The notes under the pieces are model-generated. The model was not told the origin of the DNA. It saw only the letters and a list, made by a program, of their open reading frames with translations, and searched no databases. 63,783 nucleotides of DNA from Spirosoma fluviale. GTDB lineage: Bacteria > Bacteroidota > Bacteroidia > Cytophagales > Cyclobacteriaceae. The stretch covers positions 1 through 63,783 of the forward strand of contig CAMBMU010000004.1 in NCBI GenBank assembly GCA_945868725.1, in the 5' to 3' direction. Every line of letters starts with the position of its first letter. Within the stretch, counting starts at the first letter, position 1. The translations under genes were made by a program, and so were the position numbers. Positions 1 through 8,349 of the stretch are shown one piece after another.

Positions 1-530
1 TCCAATCCCTCTTTTCGACTTTTCGCCTCCAAGTACTGGATTTCTGTTCCGATCTTTTGATTCCATAGACGCTCCTGCTTTTCAAAAACGGTGCGCGCAA
101 GGGAGAGATTATTCTCCAACTCCTCAATGCTACGTTGAATGGATTCAGAATCGATTTTAGCAAGCACCTGTCCTTTGCTCATACGCATTCCTTCAATAGC
201 AGGGATATCGAGGATTCTACCCCCTGTTTCGGAGCTTATATTGACATTTTTCTTGGAGAGTACGGAGCCTGTGACTTCTACAAAATGGGTGAATTCTCCC
301 TTTGTAGCAGCCACGGTCGTGATCAGCAAGGGCTTTTTGGCAGCAGCAGCAAAGGCTGGATCAGCTGCAATTAGCTCCGCTTCCAAGGTTTTGATTTCTG
401 TAGTAAGCTCAGAAAGCTGGCTTTTTAATGATTCCAATTCAGCTTTCTTTGCATCAAGGTCGTTGCCTGCGCAAGAGGCTACTCCAAAGGAAAGGAGTAG
501 TAAAGAGGCATAGGTTAGTAGTGATTTCAT
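1..530 (-). CDS. RND efflux periplasmic adaptor (HlyD/AcrA family), partial
   Basis: The gene is read leftward from an ATG at 528-530 and runs off the left edge, so only about 176 N-terminal residues are visible. It opens with a lipoprotein signal peptide (lipobox GVASC, Cys20). A predicted coiled coil (about residues 24-54) follows, then a biotinyl-lipoyl-like segment (VTGSVLSKKNVNISSETGGRI), and then the start of the alpha-hairpin. This is the layout of membrane fusion proteins linking an RND pump to a TolC channel. A TolC-family gene and a TetR regulator lie immediately upstream in the same direction, so a tripartite exporter operon is likely, with the inner-membrane pump expected beyond the left edge. 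The substrate cannot be told from sequence. Confidence 0.88.
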   Translation of the reverse strand, partial: MKSLLTYASLLLLSFGVASCAGNDLDAKKAELESLKSQLSELTTEIKTLEAELIAADPAFAAAAKKPLLITTVAATKGEFTHFVEVTGSVLSKKNVNISSETGGRILDIPAIEGMRMSKGQVLAKIDSESIQRSIEELENNLSLARTVFEKQERLWNQKIGTEIQYLEAKSRKEGL

Positions 531-559
531 GGGAATGAGTGGTAAAAGAAAATGTTGGT

Positions 560-1918
560 TTAGTTAGTCAAATCAGGCTGCAATACCCCAAGGGCTTTTT
601 CAAGATTTATTTTTGAAATCAATCCATCGTAGAGTGCTCCGAGGTAATTGATTTCTGCTTCAATCAAAGCGGCATCGGCATTCACCACTTCCAGGTTGGA
701 GCCAATCCCCTCTTTGTATTTGATACGCGCAATTTGGTAGACCTCTGTGGCCAATTGCAAATTGGCTTCTTGCACCTCCAGAATATTTAAATCGTTGCGA
801 AGATTTGCTTTGGCAGCATACAATTCGCTTTTAAAAGATTCTTTCAAAAATGAGCGCTGGTTTTCGAGTTGGGTAAGCTGCACGCGATTTTTTTGAATTC
901 TAGCTGCCTTTGAAAATCCATCAAAAATGGGCACCGACATGCTTACACCCACCAAGGAGCTACCAAACCAGTTGGATTTGTTAAAGACCCTATCCAGCTC
1001 ATTGCCTGCACCGCTTCTTCTCATATTCCCTACAAAATTAATTTTGGGCATGTACTGGCTGAGGTTATTTTTCAAGTCTAAGCCCACTAGGGTGATTTGC
1101 GAGGCTACCTGATCAATTTCGATACGGTCCGCTCCTTCCACGCCTACTAGTTGAAGAAGCTCCTCTTTGGTGGTCAACTCTTGCAAGGACTCCGATAGCT
1201 CAACCTCATATTCTACGGGGATGCCCATCTGTAGCTTCAAGATTTGTTTGCTAATGTCTAAGGCTGCTTGACCGCGTTGGATCTGGGTGTAGGTATTGTT
1301 GCGCTGTACCTGAACTCGAGATACATCAATTTTCTCAACAAATCCAGCCTCGTAGAGGGCAGTGGTTTCCTTAAGTAAGGTATCGATACGGGACAAATTG
1401 GCTCCGGCAAGACGAATTCGCTGTTGATTGACCAAAACCCCAAAATACGCCTTCTTCACGTTCTCTACAACATCAATTTCTGCCTTCTTCAGATCCTTAT
1501 TGGTCAATTCCAGGAGGGTTTTGGCCGCACGTAAGCCTACAAAAAAGGAACCATCAAAGACCATTTGGCTAACTGTAACCCCAAGACCCGAGGAATAGCT
1601 CACTCCAAATCGAGCAGGAATCACATCGCTAGGATTCGACGGATCTCCAAATGGAGGTTGGTTTGGAAGAAAAATCACTGGAATTTTAGGATTGTAATCC
1701 AAATTGTAGGCCCCATTGATCTGAGGCAGGCCCCTGGCGGTCGTTTCCTTAATCGTAGCCTTGGATATGAGGAGTTCCAATCGGGCATTTTTAGTGTTCG
1801 GATTGTTTTCCAAGGCATAGTCTACTGCTTCAGAGAGACTAAGGGTGACCACCTGTTGGGCTGCAACAGGAGCACCACTCAGCCCTAAAAAGAGCGCTAG
1901 GAGAAGGTAGTTTTTCAT
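560..1918 (-). CDS. TolC-family outer membrane efflux protein
   Basis: 452 residues with a cleavable signal peptide (ending near AAQQ, residue 20). Two helical repeats of the outer membrane efflux protein fold follow; the N-terminal one begins with LSLSEAVDYALENNPN, typical of TolC homologues, and the second half carries SVPIFDGFSKAARIQ. It should form the trimeric outer-membrane duct of the tripartite exporter. It lies 12 bp after the TetR gene and 29 bp before the adaptor gene, so the three genes are probably co-transcribed. Length is normal for the Bacteroidota family. Confidence 0.92.
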   Translation of the reverse strand: MKNYLLLALFLGLSGAPVAAQQVVTLSLSEAVDYALENNPNTKNARLELLISKATIKETTARGLPQINGAYNLDYNPKIPVIFLPNQPPFGDPSNPSDVIPARFGVSYSSGLGVTVSQMVFDGSFFVGLRAAKTLLELTNKDLKKAEIDVVENVKKAYFGVLVNQQRIRLAGANLSRIDTLLKETTALYEAGFVEKIDVSRVQVQRNNTYTQIQRGQAALDISKQILKLQMGIPVEYEVELSESLQELTTKEELLQLVGVEGADRIEIDQVASQITLVGLDLKNNLSQYMPKINFVGNMRRSGAGNELDRVFNKSNWFGSSLVGVSMSVPIFDGFSKAARIQKNRVQLTQLENQRSFLKESFKSELYAAKANLRNDLNILEVQEANLQLATEVYQIARIKYKEGIGSNLEVVNADAALIEAEINYLGALYDGLISKINLEKALGVLQPDLTN

Positions 1919-1930
1919 ATACTAGTTGGT

Positions 1931-2542
1931 TTAATTCAATAGGTCTTTTTGTACTAAAAATGCTTGTCTTCCTTTATCCGTAAAAATACCATGAAGAAAG
2001 TGGTCTAGAATTACCAGCTGCTCTTCAAGCAGATTGAATTCGGGATCTGCAAAATTTCTTGGGTCAAAGGCAGTAGTGATTTGGCTCAATCTCACTTTGG
2101 CCAGCACGCGAGAATCAATTTCGGCTCGGAAATACCCTAGCTTTTTTCCAAGCTCCAAAACGTTGAACAAGTCTTTTTGGATGGTTTGATCTTTGAAAGA
2201 TTCAAAAAGCTTCCAGGCCTCTGGATAGTATTTCTGTACCTCTAGGATCACAAGTGGATTGATAGAGGTCAAGCGGTCCCGCATCATTCGGGACGTCTTC
2301 ACCAGGTGCTCGATGACTCCATCCCCCTGTTCTAGGATAAAGGAAAGCTTCTGCTGATCTTCTTCTAAAATGGCAGCAAATACAGCCTTCACCAAATCCT
2401 TCTTGTCTTCAAACTCTTGATAAATGGTCTTTTTAGAAATCCCTGCCTGCCTTGCAAGGTCCTCCATCGTAAACGTACGAACACCAAAGCGTGCAAACTG
2501 CTCCGTAGCTATCTCTAAAATTCGTTGCCTTGTCTCCACCAC
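1931..2542 (-). CDS. TetR/AcrR-family transcriptional regulator
   Basis: 203 residues. The N-terminal 55 residues are a TetR helix-turn-helix (RILEIATEQFARFGVRTFTMEDLARQAGISKKTIYQEF, given here in parts: FTMEDLARQAG and SKKTIYQEF are diagnostic). The C-terminal all-helical part is a ligand-binding and dimer domain. The start is GTG: two GTG codons stand in tandem at 2537-2542 and no ATG lies upstream in frame. As first gene of the efflux operon it is likely an autoregulating repressor of the TolC-adaptor-pump genes. A promoter box and an inverted repeat sit just upstream. The inducer is unknown. Confidence 0.9.
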   Translation of the reverse strand: MVETRQRILEIATEQFARFGVRTFTMEDLARQAGISKKTIYQEFEDKKDLVKAVFAAILEEDQQKLSFILEQGDGVIEHLVKTSRMMRDRLTSINPLVILEVQKYYPEAWKLFESFKDQTIQKDLFNVLELGKKLGYFRAEIDSRVLAKVRLSQITTAFDPRNFADPEFNLLEEQLVILDHFLHGIFTDKGRQAFLVQKDLLN

Positions 2543-2559
2543 TCTCTTTATTTAAAGGA

Positions 2560-2567
2560 CAAAACTA
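2560..2567 (-). promoter_or_regulatory. Promoter -7 box of the efflux operon
   Basis: TAGTTTTG on the minus strand matches the Bacteroidota sigma-A -7 consensus TAnnTTTG. It lies 17 nt upstream of the TetR GTG start. No clear -33 TTG is visible at the usual distance. Confidence 0.6.
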
Positions 2568-2568
2568 C

Positions 2569-2596
2569 GGAAACTATTTTTTTATTTAAAGTTTCC
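2569..2596. promoter_or_regulatory. Inverted repeat, candidate TetR operator
   Basis: A 7-bp inverted repeat, GGAAACT ... AGTTTCC, with a 14-bp AT-only spacer lies directly upstream of the -7 box of the efflux operon, where a repressor would block RNA polymerase. The decamer TTTATTTAAA occurs three times around it (2547-2556, 2581-2590, 2602-2611). That the local TetR protein binds here is inference from position and symmetry. Confidence 0.4.
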
Positions 2597-2749
2597 ATGG
2601 TTTTATTTAAAAATATTATTTCAAAATAGACTATATTGTTAGCGTTTTGAAGAATATTTGATTGTTTATTTGATTAATAAAAAATATAATTTTTTAAAGG
2701 GGTGATATTAATAGTTAATTATTTTCTAGAAAATCCTTTTGACAAAAGT

Positions 2750-2757
2750 TAATTTTG
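2750..2757 (+). promoter_or_regulatory. Promoter -7 box of the alpha/beta hydrolase gene
   Basis: TAATTTTG fits TAnnTTTG exactly and ends only 5 nt before the ATG at 2763. This spacing would give a leaderless or nearly leaderless mRNA and argues against the in-frame TTG start at 2739. Confidence 0.5.
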
Positions 2758-2762
2758 CCCTC

Positions 2763-3608
2763 ATGGAATTTGTCAGGCACGCAACTGGTAAACTAGCCTA
2801 CCGCAGCTTCGGCAGCGGTTCGGAAGTCTGGATATTCTTCCATGGTTTTGGCCAGCATCACCAAGACCTACTCGCCTTTGACAAACTCCGAACATCCAAG
2901 CAGCGCTACCTTTTTGTGGACCTAATCTACCACGGACAAAGCAGTTGGAATACCTCAGAAAAACCACTTAAAAAAGAGGAATGGAAAGTAATCCTGCTAT
3001 CCCTACTCCAGCAAGAGTCCATCGACACGTTTCATTTGGTGGGCTACAGCATGGGCGGCAAATTTGCCTTGCTCAGTTATGAGTTGCTCCCCGAGCGGAT
3101 CAGCAGCCTAAGCCTCCTAGCTCCGGATGGTATCAAAACAGGCCTCTGGTACAGCATGAGCAACTACCCCACTGGCATTCACCCATTATTCAAACAGGCC
3201 GTCTTTCGGCCACAGCGATTTTTTACACTAGTCGATGGCCTCAAAACAGCCGGACTGCTGCAGAAAAGTCTGGTAAAGTTTGTCAGAACCCAACTCGAAA
3301 CCCGCTCCAAAAGAGCGCAAGCCTACCTCGTCTGGAAAGTCCTGGGTGGCCTCCACCTGCAGCTGGGTACCATCATCCGGCAGCTACGGCTGCATCCCAT
3401 TCCCGTGACCGTAGTTTTGGGGGAGTTTGACCGAATGGTAGCCCCAAAAAACCTGGAGCGATTTACGGCCAAAGTCCCACAACTCAGACTCCTTCTGCTT
3501 CCTGTGGGACATGGACAACTCATCGAATCCACGGTTTCCTACCTGCAACAAGCTCAAGAAAAAGAGCACAGCTCATCACCCCAAGCGACGACGGATAATC
3601 CGAGGTAA
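2763..3608 (+). CDS. Alpha/beta-fold hydrolase
   Basis: 281 residues from the ATG at 2763. An in-frame TTG at 2739 would lie inside the promoter region, so the ATG was preferred. The alpha/beta-hydrolase core is visible: oxyanion-loop HGFGQHH, nucleophile elbow GYSMGGK (catalytic Ser), Asp in GEFDRM, and catalytic His in VGHGQLIES. No signal peptide is seen, so it is probably cytoplasmic. The specific substrate (ester, lactone, thioester) cannot be inferred. It stands alone between the divergent efflux operon and purL, which has its own promoter. Confidence 0.82.
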   Translation: MEFVRHATGKLAYRSFGSGSEVWIFFHGFGQHHQDLLAFDKLRTSKQRYLFVDLIYHGQSSWNTSEKPLKKEEWKVILLSLLQQESIDTFHLVGYSMGGKFALLSYELLPERISSLSLLAPDGIKTGLWYSMSNYPTGIHPLFKQAVFRPQRFFTLVDGLKTAGLLQKSLVKFVRTQLETRSKRAQAYLVWKVLGGLHLQLGTIIRQLRLHPIPVTVVLGEFDRMVAPKNLERFTAKVPQLRLLLLPVGHGQLIESTVSYLQQAQEKEHSSSPQATTDNPR

Positions 3609-3655
3609 AAAGCAAAAACTTACCCCTACTTTTTACGATCTCAAAGCCAAATTCT

Positions 3656-3663
3656 TACCTTTG
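3656..3663 (+). promoter_or_regulatory. Promoter -7 box of purL
   Basis: TACCTTTG, an exact TAnnTTTG match, ends 20 nt before the purL ATG and starts 47 nt after the upstream stop codon. It suggests that purL is transcribed separately from the hydrolase gene. Confidence 0.55.
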
Positions 3664-3683
3664 CAACTTACCCGCCCAAGGAC

Positions 3684-6600
3684 ATGATTTTCTTCTTTGA
3701 ATCCCCTCAGAAACTCATTTATGGAGTTCAAGTACCTCAACCCCTGCATGCAGAAGACTTACAAAAGTTAAGCTGGCTTTTTGGGGAGGCAAAAGCCATC
3801 CAAACGGATAAAATTAGCAGTACGTACTCAGGACCACGCAAAGAAATGATTACCCCATGGTCTACCAATGCGGTAGAAATCACAGGGAATATGGGTATCC
3901 TAGGAATTCAACGAATCGAAGAATTCATTCCACTTCATGCCGGTGAGCAGATTGACCCCATGCTCCAAAAAGCCTATGATGGCTTGGATCAAGCGGTTTT
4001 TGACATTCACCTTCAACCAGAGCCTATCAAAGTAATTACAGACATTGCTGCCTACAATAAAAGTGAAGGCCTTGCCTTGAGCCAAGAAGAAGTGGATTAC
4101 CTCAATCAAGTCGCTGCACAACTTGAACGCCCCCTCACCGACTCGGAAGTATTTGGCTTTTCACAAGTCAACTCCGAACATTGCCGTCACAAGATCTTTA
4201 ACGGCACCTTCATCATCGATGGAGAAGAAAAGCCGATGACACTTTTTCAATTGATCAAGGAAACCTCCAAGCGTCATCCCAACCGCATCGCCTCGGCCTA
4301 CAAAGACAATGTGGCCTTTGTACATGGACCACGCATCCAGCAATTTGCCCCTAAAACACAGCATCAGCCTGATTTTTTTGAGCCCCGAGACATCGACACG
4401 GTCCTTTCCCTCAAAGCAGAAACGCACAATTTCCCTACCACAGTGGAGCCCTTCAATGGTGCCGCTACTGGTGCCGGTGGTGAAATCCGTGACCGCCTCG
4501 CTGGAGGCACGGCTTCCATCCCACTAGCAGGTACGGCGGTATACATGACTTCCTACCCTAGGTCAGAAGCAGGCCGTAGCTGGGAGAAAAATCTACCCAA
4601 TCGCCCTTGGCTCTACCAAAGCCCGATGGACATCCTCATCAAAGCCTCCAATGGAGCTTCTGACTTTGGAAATAAATTTGGCCAACCCCTAATCGCAGGC
4701 TCAGTGCTTACCTTCGAACACGAGGAAAACGAGAAACAGCATGGTTTTGACAAGGTCATCATGCTTGCAGGAGGCGTAGGATTTACCAATGCCAAGTACA
4801 CCAAGAAAGCAGAACCCAAAGCCGGTGACCAGATCGTCATTATGGGCGGGGACAACTACCGCATCGGCATGGGTGGATCAGCGGTGTCTTCCTTGAATAC
4901 TGGGGAACTATCCAATGCCATCGAACTGAATGCCATCCAACGCTCCAACCCGGAAATGCAAAAGCGCGTGTCCAACGTGATTCGTGCCATGGCAGAAAGC
5001 GAAAACAACCCCATCGTCTCCATCCACGACCACGGCGCAGGTGGACACCTCAACTGCCTCTCCGAATTGGTCGAAAGCACAGGAGGCACCATTCACATTG
5101 ACCAGCTTCCTGTAGGCGACCCTACCCTATCAGCCAAAGAAATCATCGGCAACGAGTCCCAAGAACGCATGGGTCTAGTGGTAGGTAAAAAAGACATCCC
5201 CTTATTGCAACAACTCTCCGAGCGCGAGCGTGCTCCATTCTACGTGGTGGGCGAAACGACCGGAGACATGCACTTTAAATTTGAAAACCAGAAAACTGGT
5301 GAAAAACCGGTGGACTGGAATCTTGGATACCTATTTGGCTCCTCTCCAAAAACTATTCTTGAAGATGTAACTGAAAAAGGTTCATCCTTTGCAGACACCT
5401 CCCACCAAGAAAGACTACTCCTTACGTATCTGAAAGAAGTACTTCAACTTGAGGCAGTGGCTTGTAAGGATTGGTTGACCAACAAGGTGGACCGCTCCGT
5501 AACTGGGCGTGTGGCCACCCAACAAACCGTCGGTGAGATTCAATTGCCCCTCAACGATGTTGGGGTGATGGCACTAGATTTCACAGGCAAAAAAGGCATT
5601 GCAACCTCCATCGGACATGCTCCAGTGGCAGCATTGGCCAACCCGGAGGCAGGCAGCCGCTTGGCCATTGCCGAAGCACTGACCAACTTGATCTTTGCTC
5701 CCATCACAGATGGATTGAAGGGAATTTCCCTTTCTGCCAACTGGATGTGGCCCGCAAAAAACAAGGGAGAAAACGATCGCCTATACCGTGCAGTACAGGA
5801 AGTTTCTGAGTTTGCGATTGCCTTGGGTGTCAACATCCCTACCGGTAAGGACTCCCTGTCCATGACCCAGAAGTACCCTGACGGCAAGGTGGTTTACTCT
5901 CCAGGCACAGTTATCATTTCTGCCATTGGTGAATGTTCTGACATTCAGAAAACGGTGAAAACCGCTCTTATCCCAGTGGCAGGCACGAAAGTACTTTACT
6001 TAGACTTCTCCAAAGATGCTGCTAAGCTTGCAGGTTCATCGCTCTACCAAGCACTGAATAAAATTGGTCAAGAACCACCTACGGTAGTCGATGCTGCCTA
6101 TTTCGCAAGCGCTTTTGAAACTGTTCAGCAGCTCATCTCTAAAGGATTAGTCCTAGCAGGACACGATATTTCTTCTGGAGGTATGCTGACCGCGCTTTTG
6201 GAAATGTGTTTCCCAAGCCAAGCTGTAGGCATGCATGTGGATGTGGCACAACTTGAAGAAAAGGGCTTGGTGAAAGCCTTGTTCTCCGAAAACCCAGGCA
6301 TCCTCATTCAAGTGGGAGCTGATGGAGAAGTTGAAAAACTGCTTGCTACCGCTCAGATCGGATTTAAAACACTTGGAACAATTACTCGAAACGGAAAAAT
6401 CGAACTCGCATCTCAAACCTTGGTGGTCTCCGAATGGAGAGATATCTGGTTCCGTTCTTCCTACCTGCTTGACAAAAAGCAAAGCGGAGAAAAGTTAGCT
6501 CTCGAACGATTTACCAATTACAAAAACCAACCCCTGCAATACAGCTTCTCCCCAGGTTGGGAAGGTAAATTTGCAACCTTGGGCCTCGATCCTTTACGTA

Positions 6601-7364
6601 CCAAAAAAGGAAAAGCGACCGCAGCGATTATTCGCGAAAAAGGAGTGAATGGAGACCGAGAAATGGCCTATTCACTCTGGCTTGCTGGATTTGAGGTGAA
6701 AGACGTTCACATGACCGACCTGATTTCAGGACGGGAGAATTTGAGCGAAGTGCAGATGATCGTATTTGTGGGCGGCTTCTCCAACTCAGATGTATTGGGA
6801 TCTGCCAAAGGCTGGGCAGGCGCATTCCTATACAATCCAAAAGCAAAACAGGCGCTCGATGCATTTTACGCACGCCCCGATACCCTTTCCTTGGGTGTTT
6901 GCAATGGCTGCCAGCTGATGATTGAATTGGGTCTAATCACGCCAGATCACGCTGAAAAACCTAAAATGTTGCACAATGCGAGCCACAAGTTTGAGTCTGG
7001 CTTTGTCAATGTGACCGTCCCTGAAAACAAATCGGTGATGCTAGGTACCCTCAGTGGACAACGCCTCGGCGTATGGGTAGCCCATGGAGAAGGTAAATTT
7101 GCGCTTCCTAAAGGAGAAAATGCCTACCATTTCGCGATGAACTTTAGTTATGCTTCCTATCCGGGCAACCCGAATGGATCAGACTTTGCGACTGCAGGCA
7201 TCGCTTCGGAAGATGGCAGACACTTGGCCATCATGCCCCATATTGAGCGCAGCTTAAAGCCTTGGAACTGGGCACATTACCCAAGTGAGCGAAACGATGA
7301 ATTTACCCCTTGGATGGAAGCTTTTGTCAATGCAAGACGCTGGGTAGAAGCACGAATCAACTAA
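3684..7364 (+). CDS. purL: Phosphoribosylformylglycinamidine synthase, long single-chain form
   Basis: 1226 residues. The enzyme converts FGAR, glutamine and ATP to FGAM in de novo purine synthesis. It is the large fused type, with synthetase and glutaminase in one chain, and not the PurS/PurQ/PurL split type. The sequence EHCRHKIF (about residue 165) and LKAETHNFPT (about 243) mark the first synthetase half. GKDSLSM and GHDISSGG mark the second half. The C-terminal class I glutaminase has GVCNGCQ with nucleophile Cys1073, plus His1186 and Glu1188 in MPHIERS. All key residues are present. A hairpin at 7395-7425 near the convergent neighbour's stop may end transcription. Confidence 0.97.
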   Translation: MIFFFESPQKLIYGVQVPQPLHAEDLQKLSWLFGEAKAIQTDKISSTYSGPRKEMITPWSTNAVEITGNMGILGIQRIEEFIPLHAGEQIDPMLQKAYDGLDQAVFDIHLQPEPIKVITDIAAYNKSEGLALSQEEVDYLNQVAAQLERPLTDSEVFGFSQVNSEHCRHKIFNGTFIIDGEEKPMTLFQLIKETSKRHPNRIASAYKDNVAFVHGPRIQQFAPKTQHQPDFFEPRDIDTVLSLKAETHNFPTTVEPFNGAATGAGGEIRDRLAGGTASIPLAGTAVYMTSYPRSEAGRSWEKNLPNRPWLYQSPMDILIKASNGASDFGNKFGQPLIAGSVLTFEHEENEKQHGFDKVIMLAGGVGFTNAKYTKKAEPKAGDQIVIMGGDNYRIGMGGSAVSSLNTGELSNAIELNAIQRSNPEMQKRVSNVIRAMAESENNPIVSIHDHGAGGHLNCLSELVESTGGTIHIDQLPVGDPTLSAKEIIGNESQERMGLVVGKKDIPLLQQLSERERAPFYVVGETTGDMHFKFENQKTGEKPVDWNLGYLFGSSPKTILEDVTEKGSSFADTSHQERLLLTYLKEVLQLEAVACKDWLTNKVDRSVTGRVATQQTVGEIQLPLNDVGVMALDFTGKKGIATSIGHAPVAALANPEAGSRLAIAEALTNLIFAPITDGLKGISLSANWMWPAKNKGENDRLYRAVQEVSEFAIALGVNIPTGKDSLSMTQKYPDGKVVYSPGTVIISAIGECSDIQKTVKTALIPVAGTKVLYLDFSKDAAKLAGSSLYQALNKIGQEPPTVVDAAYFASAFETVQQLISKGLVLAGHDISSGGMLTALLEMCFPSQAVGMHVDVAQLEEKGLVKALFSENPGILIQVGADGEVEKLLATAQIGFKTLGTITRNGKIELASQTLVVSEWRDIWFRSSYLLDKKQSGEKLALERFTNYKNQPLQYSFSPGWEGKFATLGLDPLRTKKGKATAAIIREKGVNGDREMAYSLWLAGFEVKDVHMTDLISGRENLSEVQMIVFVGGFSNSDVLGSAKGWAGAFLYNPKAKQALDAFYARPDTLSLGVCNGCQLMIELGLITPDHAEKPKMLHNASHKFESGFVNVTVPENKSVMLGTLSGQRLGVWVAHGEGKFALPKGENAYHFAMNFSYASYPGNPNGSDFATAGIASEDGRHLAIMPHIERSLKPWNWAHYPSERNDEFTPWMEAFVNARRWVEARIN

Positions 7365-7390
7365 GGACCGCAGGTGATTTGACCGAAATC

Positions 7391-8197
7391 TTATAGGGGA
7401 TGGCTATTCAGAATCATCCCCTCTTTGACTGTTTTAAGGTAGGTGACCGCCTTCCCATCTTCACCTACCTCACACACTCGGTAACTTGGGAAAGGATTGC
7501 CCCAAGACCCTCCAAAGTGCCCCGCCCATAAAAAAAGCTTCTTTTTATACACCATCAAGCCATCTAGGTCGTGGTCGTGTCCATGAAAGGTGGCTTTCAC
7601 ATTCGAGTAAGAAGCGATTAAATCCATAAACTCTTGGCAAGCCACTCCATTTCGAGTCCAATCCTGCTGGGAAATATGGATGAATACATACACTTGCTCC
7701 AGCTTTTCATAGGAAGCCAACACCCCTCTCAGGTAATTCAAATCCGCACAAAGGTAGTCGCCAGCTACATTGGAGGAGTCCAATAGGATAACCCCGAACT
7801 GATCCTTCAGGACAAAGGAGTGATTGGTGGAATGCCCCATGATTCGACGAAAAGTATCGGCATCCACCCGATCATGATTTCCTCGTGTAGCGAAAGTTGG
7901 AAATTGCACTTGATCATACACCGTCTTTACCTCAGGTAGAAAAGAAGGCGTATCGTGTATCAAATCTCCATTAAATACCACAAAATCCACTCCTTTTTCA
8001 CGGTGAATCGCTTCAATCAGTTGCCGATGCGATCCTACAAAATCTGTATTGGCCTGTCCCCAATGCCCATCTGAAGCGGTGATAAATTTGAGACGAGTTG
8101 CTCTTGGGAGGCTTACCTTTCCGTAAGTTGCAAAAGGCAGGGTAAGTAATCCTGTGCTGATCAAACTGAGTTTCTGTAGAAAAGGGCGTCTTTGCAT
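7391..8197 (-). CDS. Metallophosphoesterase, secreted (calcineurin-like)
   Basis: 268 residues from the ATG at 8195-8197, chosen over an upstream in-frame ATG at 8257 because it places the signal peptide (MQRRPFLQKLSLIS...) at the N-terminus. The metal-binding motifs of the calcineurin-like family appear in order: ASDGHWGQ (a variant of DxH), FNGDLIHD, RGNHDR and FHGHDHD. The first motif has Asp-Gly-His as expected. It probably hydrolyses a phosphomonoester or phosphodiester in the periplasm; the substrate is unknown. It is convergent with purL and divergent from the M20 peptidase gene. Confidence 0.85.
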   Translation of the reverse strand: MQRRPFLQKLSLISTGLLTLPFATYGKVSLPRATRLKFITASDGHWGQANTDFVGSHRQLIEAIHREKGVDFVVFNGDLIHDTPSFLPEVKTVYDQVQFPTFATRGNHDRVDADTFRRIMGHSTNHSFVLKDQFGVILLDSSNVAGDYLCADLNYLRGVLASYEKLEQVYVFIHISQQDWTRNGVACQEFMDLIASYSNVKATFHGHDHDLDGLMVYKKKLFLWAGHFGGSWGNPFPSYRVCEVGEDGKAVTYLKTVKEGMILNSHPL

Positions 8198-8302
8198 GGC
8201 TTGAAAATACAACATTGCTTGCAATTTCCGAATTGCTAGGATCCCTTGAATCACCACCTTCTCAAAAAGATTGGATTCGACTTGGCCTTTTACTTAGACG
8301 AA

Positions 8303-8333
8303 TTGCTGAAGCCATCCCTTTTGCTTACTTTTC
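8303..8333 (+). promoter_or_regulatory. Possible promoter of the M20 peptidase gene
   Basis: TTG at 8303-8305, a 20-bp spacer, and TACTTTTC at 8326-8333 (one mismatch to TAnnTTTG) lie 16 nt upstream of the ATG at 8350. The spacing is typical, but the last base of the -7 box deviates. Confidence 0.35.
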
Positions 8334-8349
8334 GAAAAACCCTCCTCCC

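Noticed and set aside
7395-7425. Terminator for purL
   Set aside because: The GGGGATG/CATCCCC hairpin has a 12-nt loop, only a short T run, and lies within the 3' coding end of the convergent gene, so it was not listed as a firm terminator.
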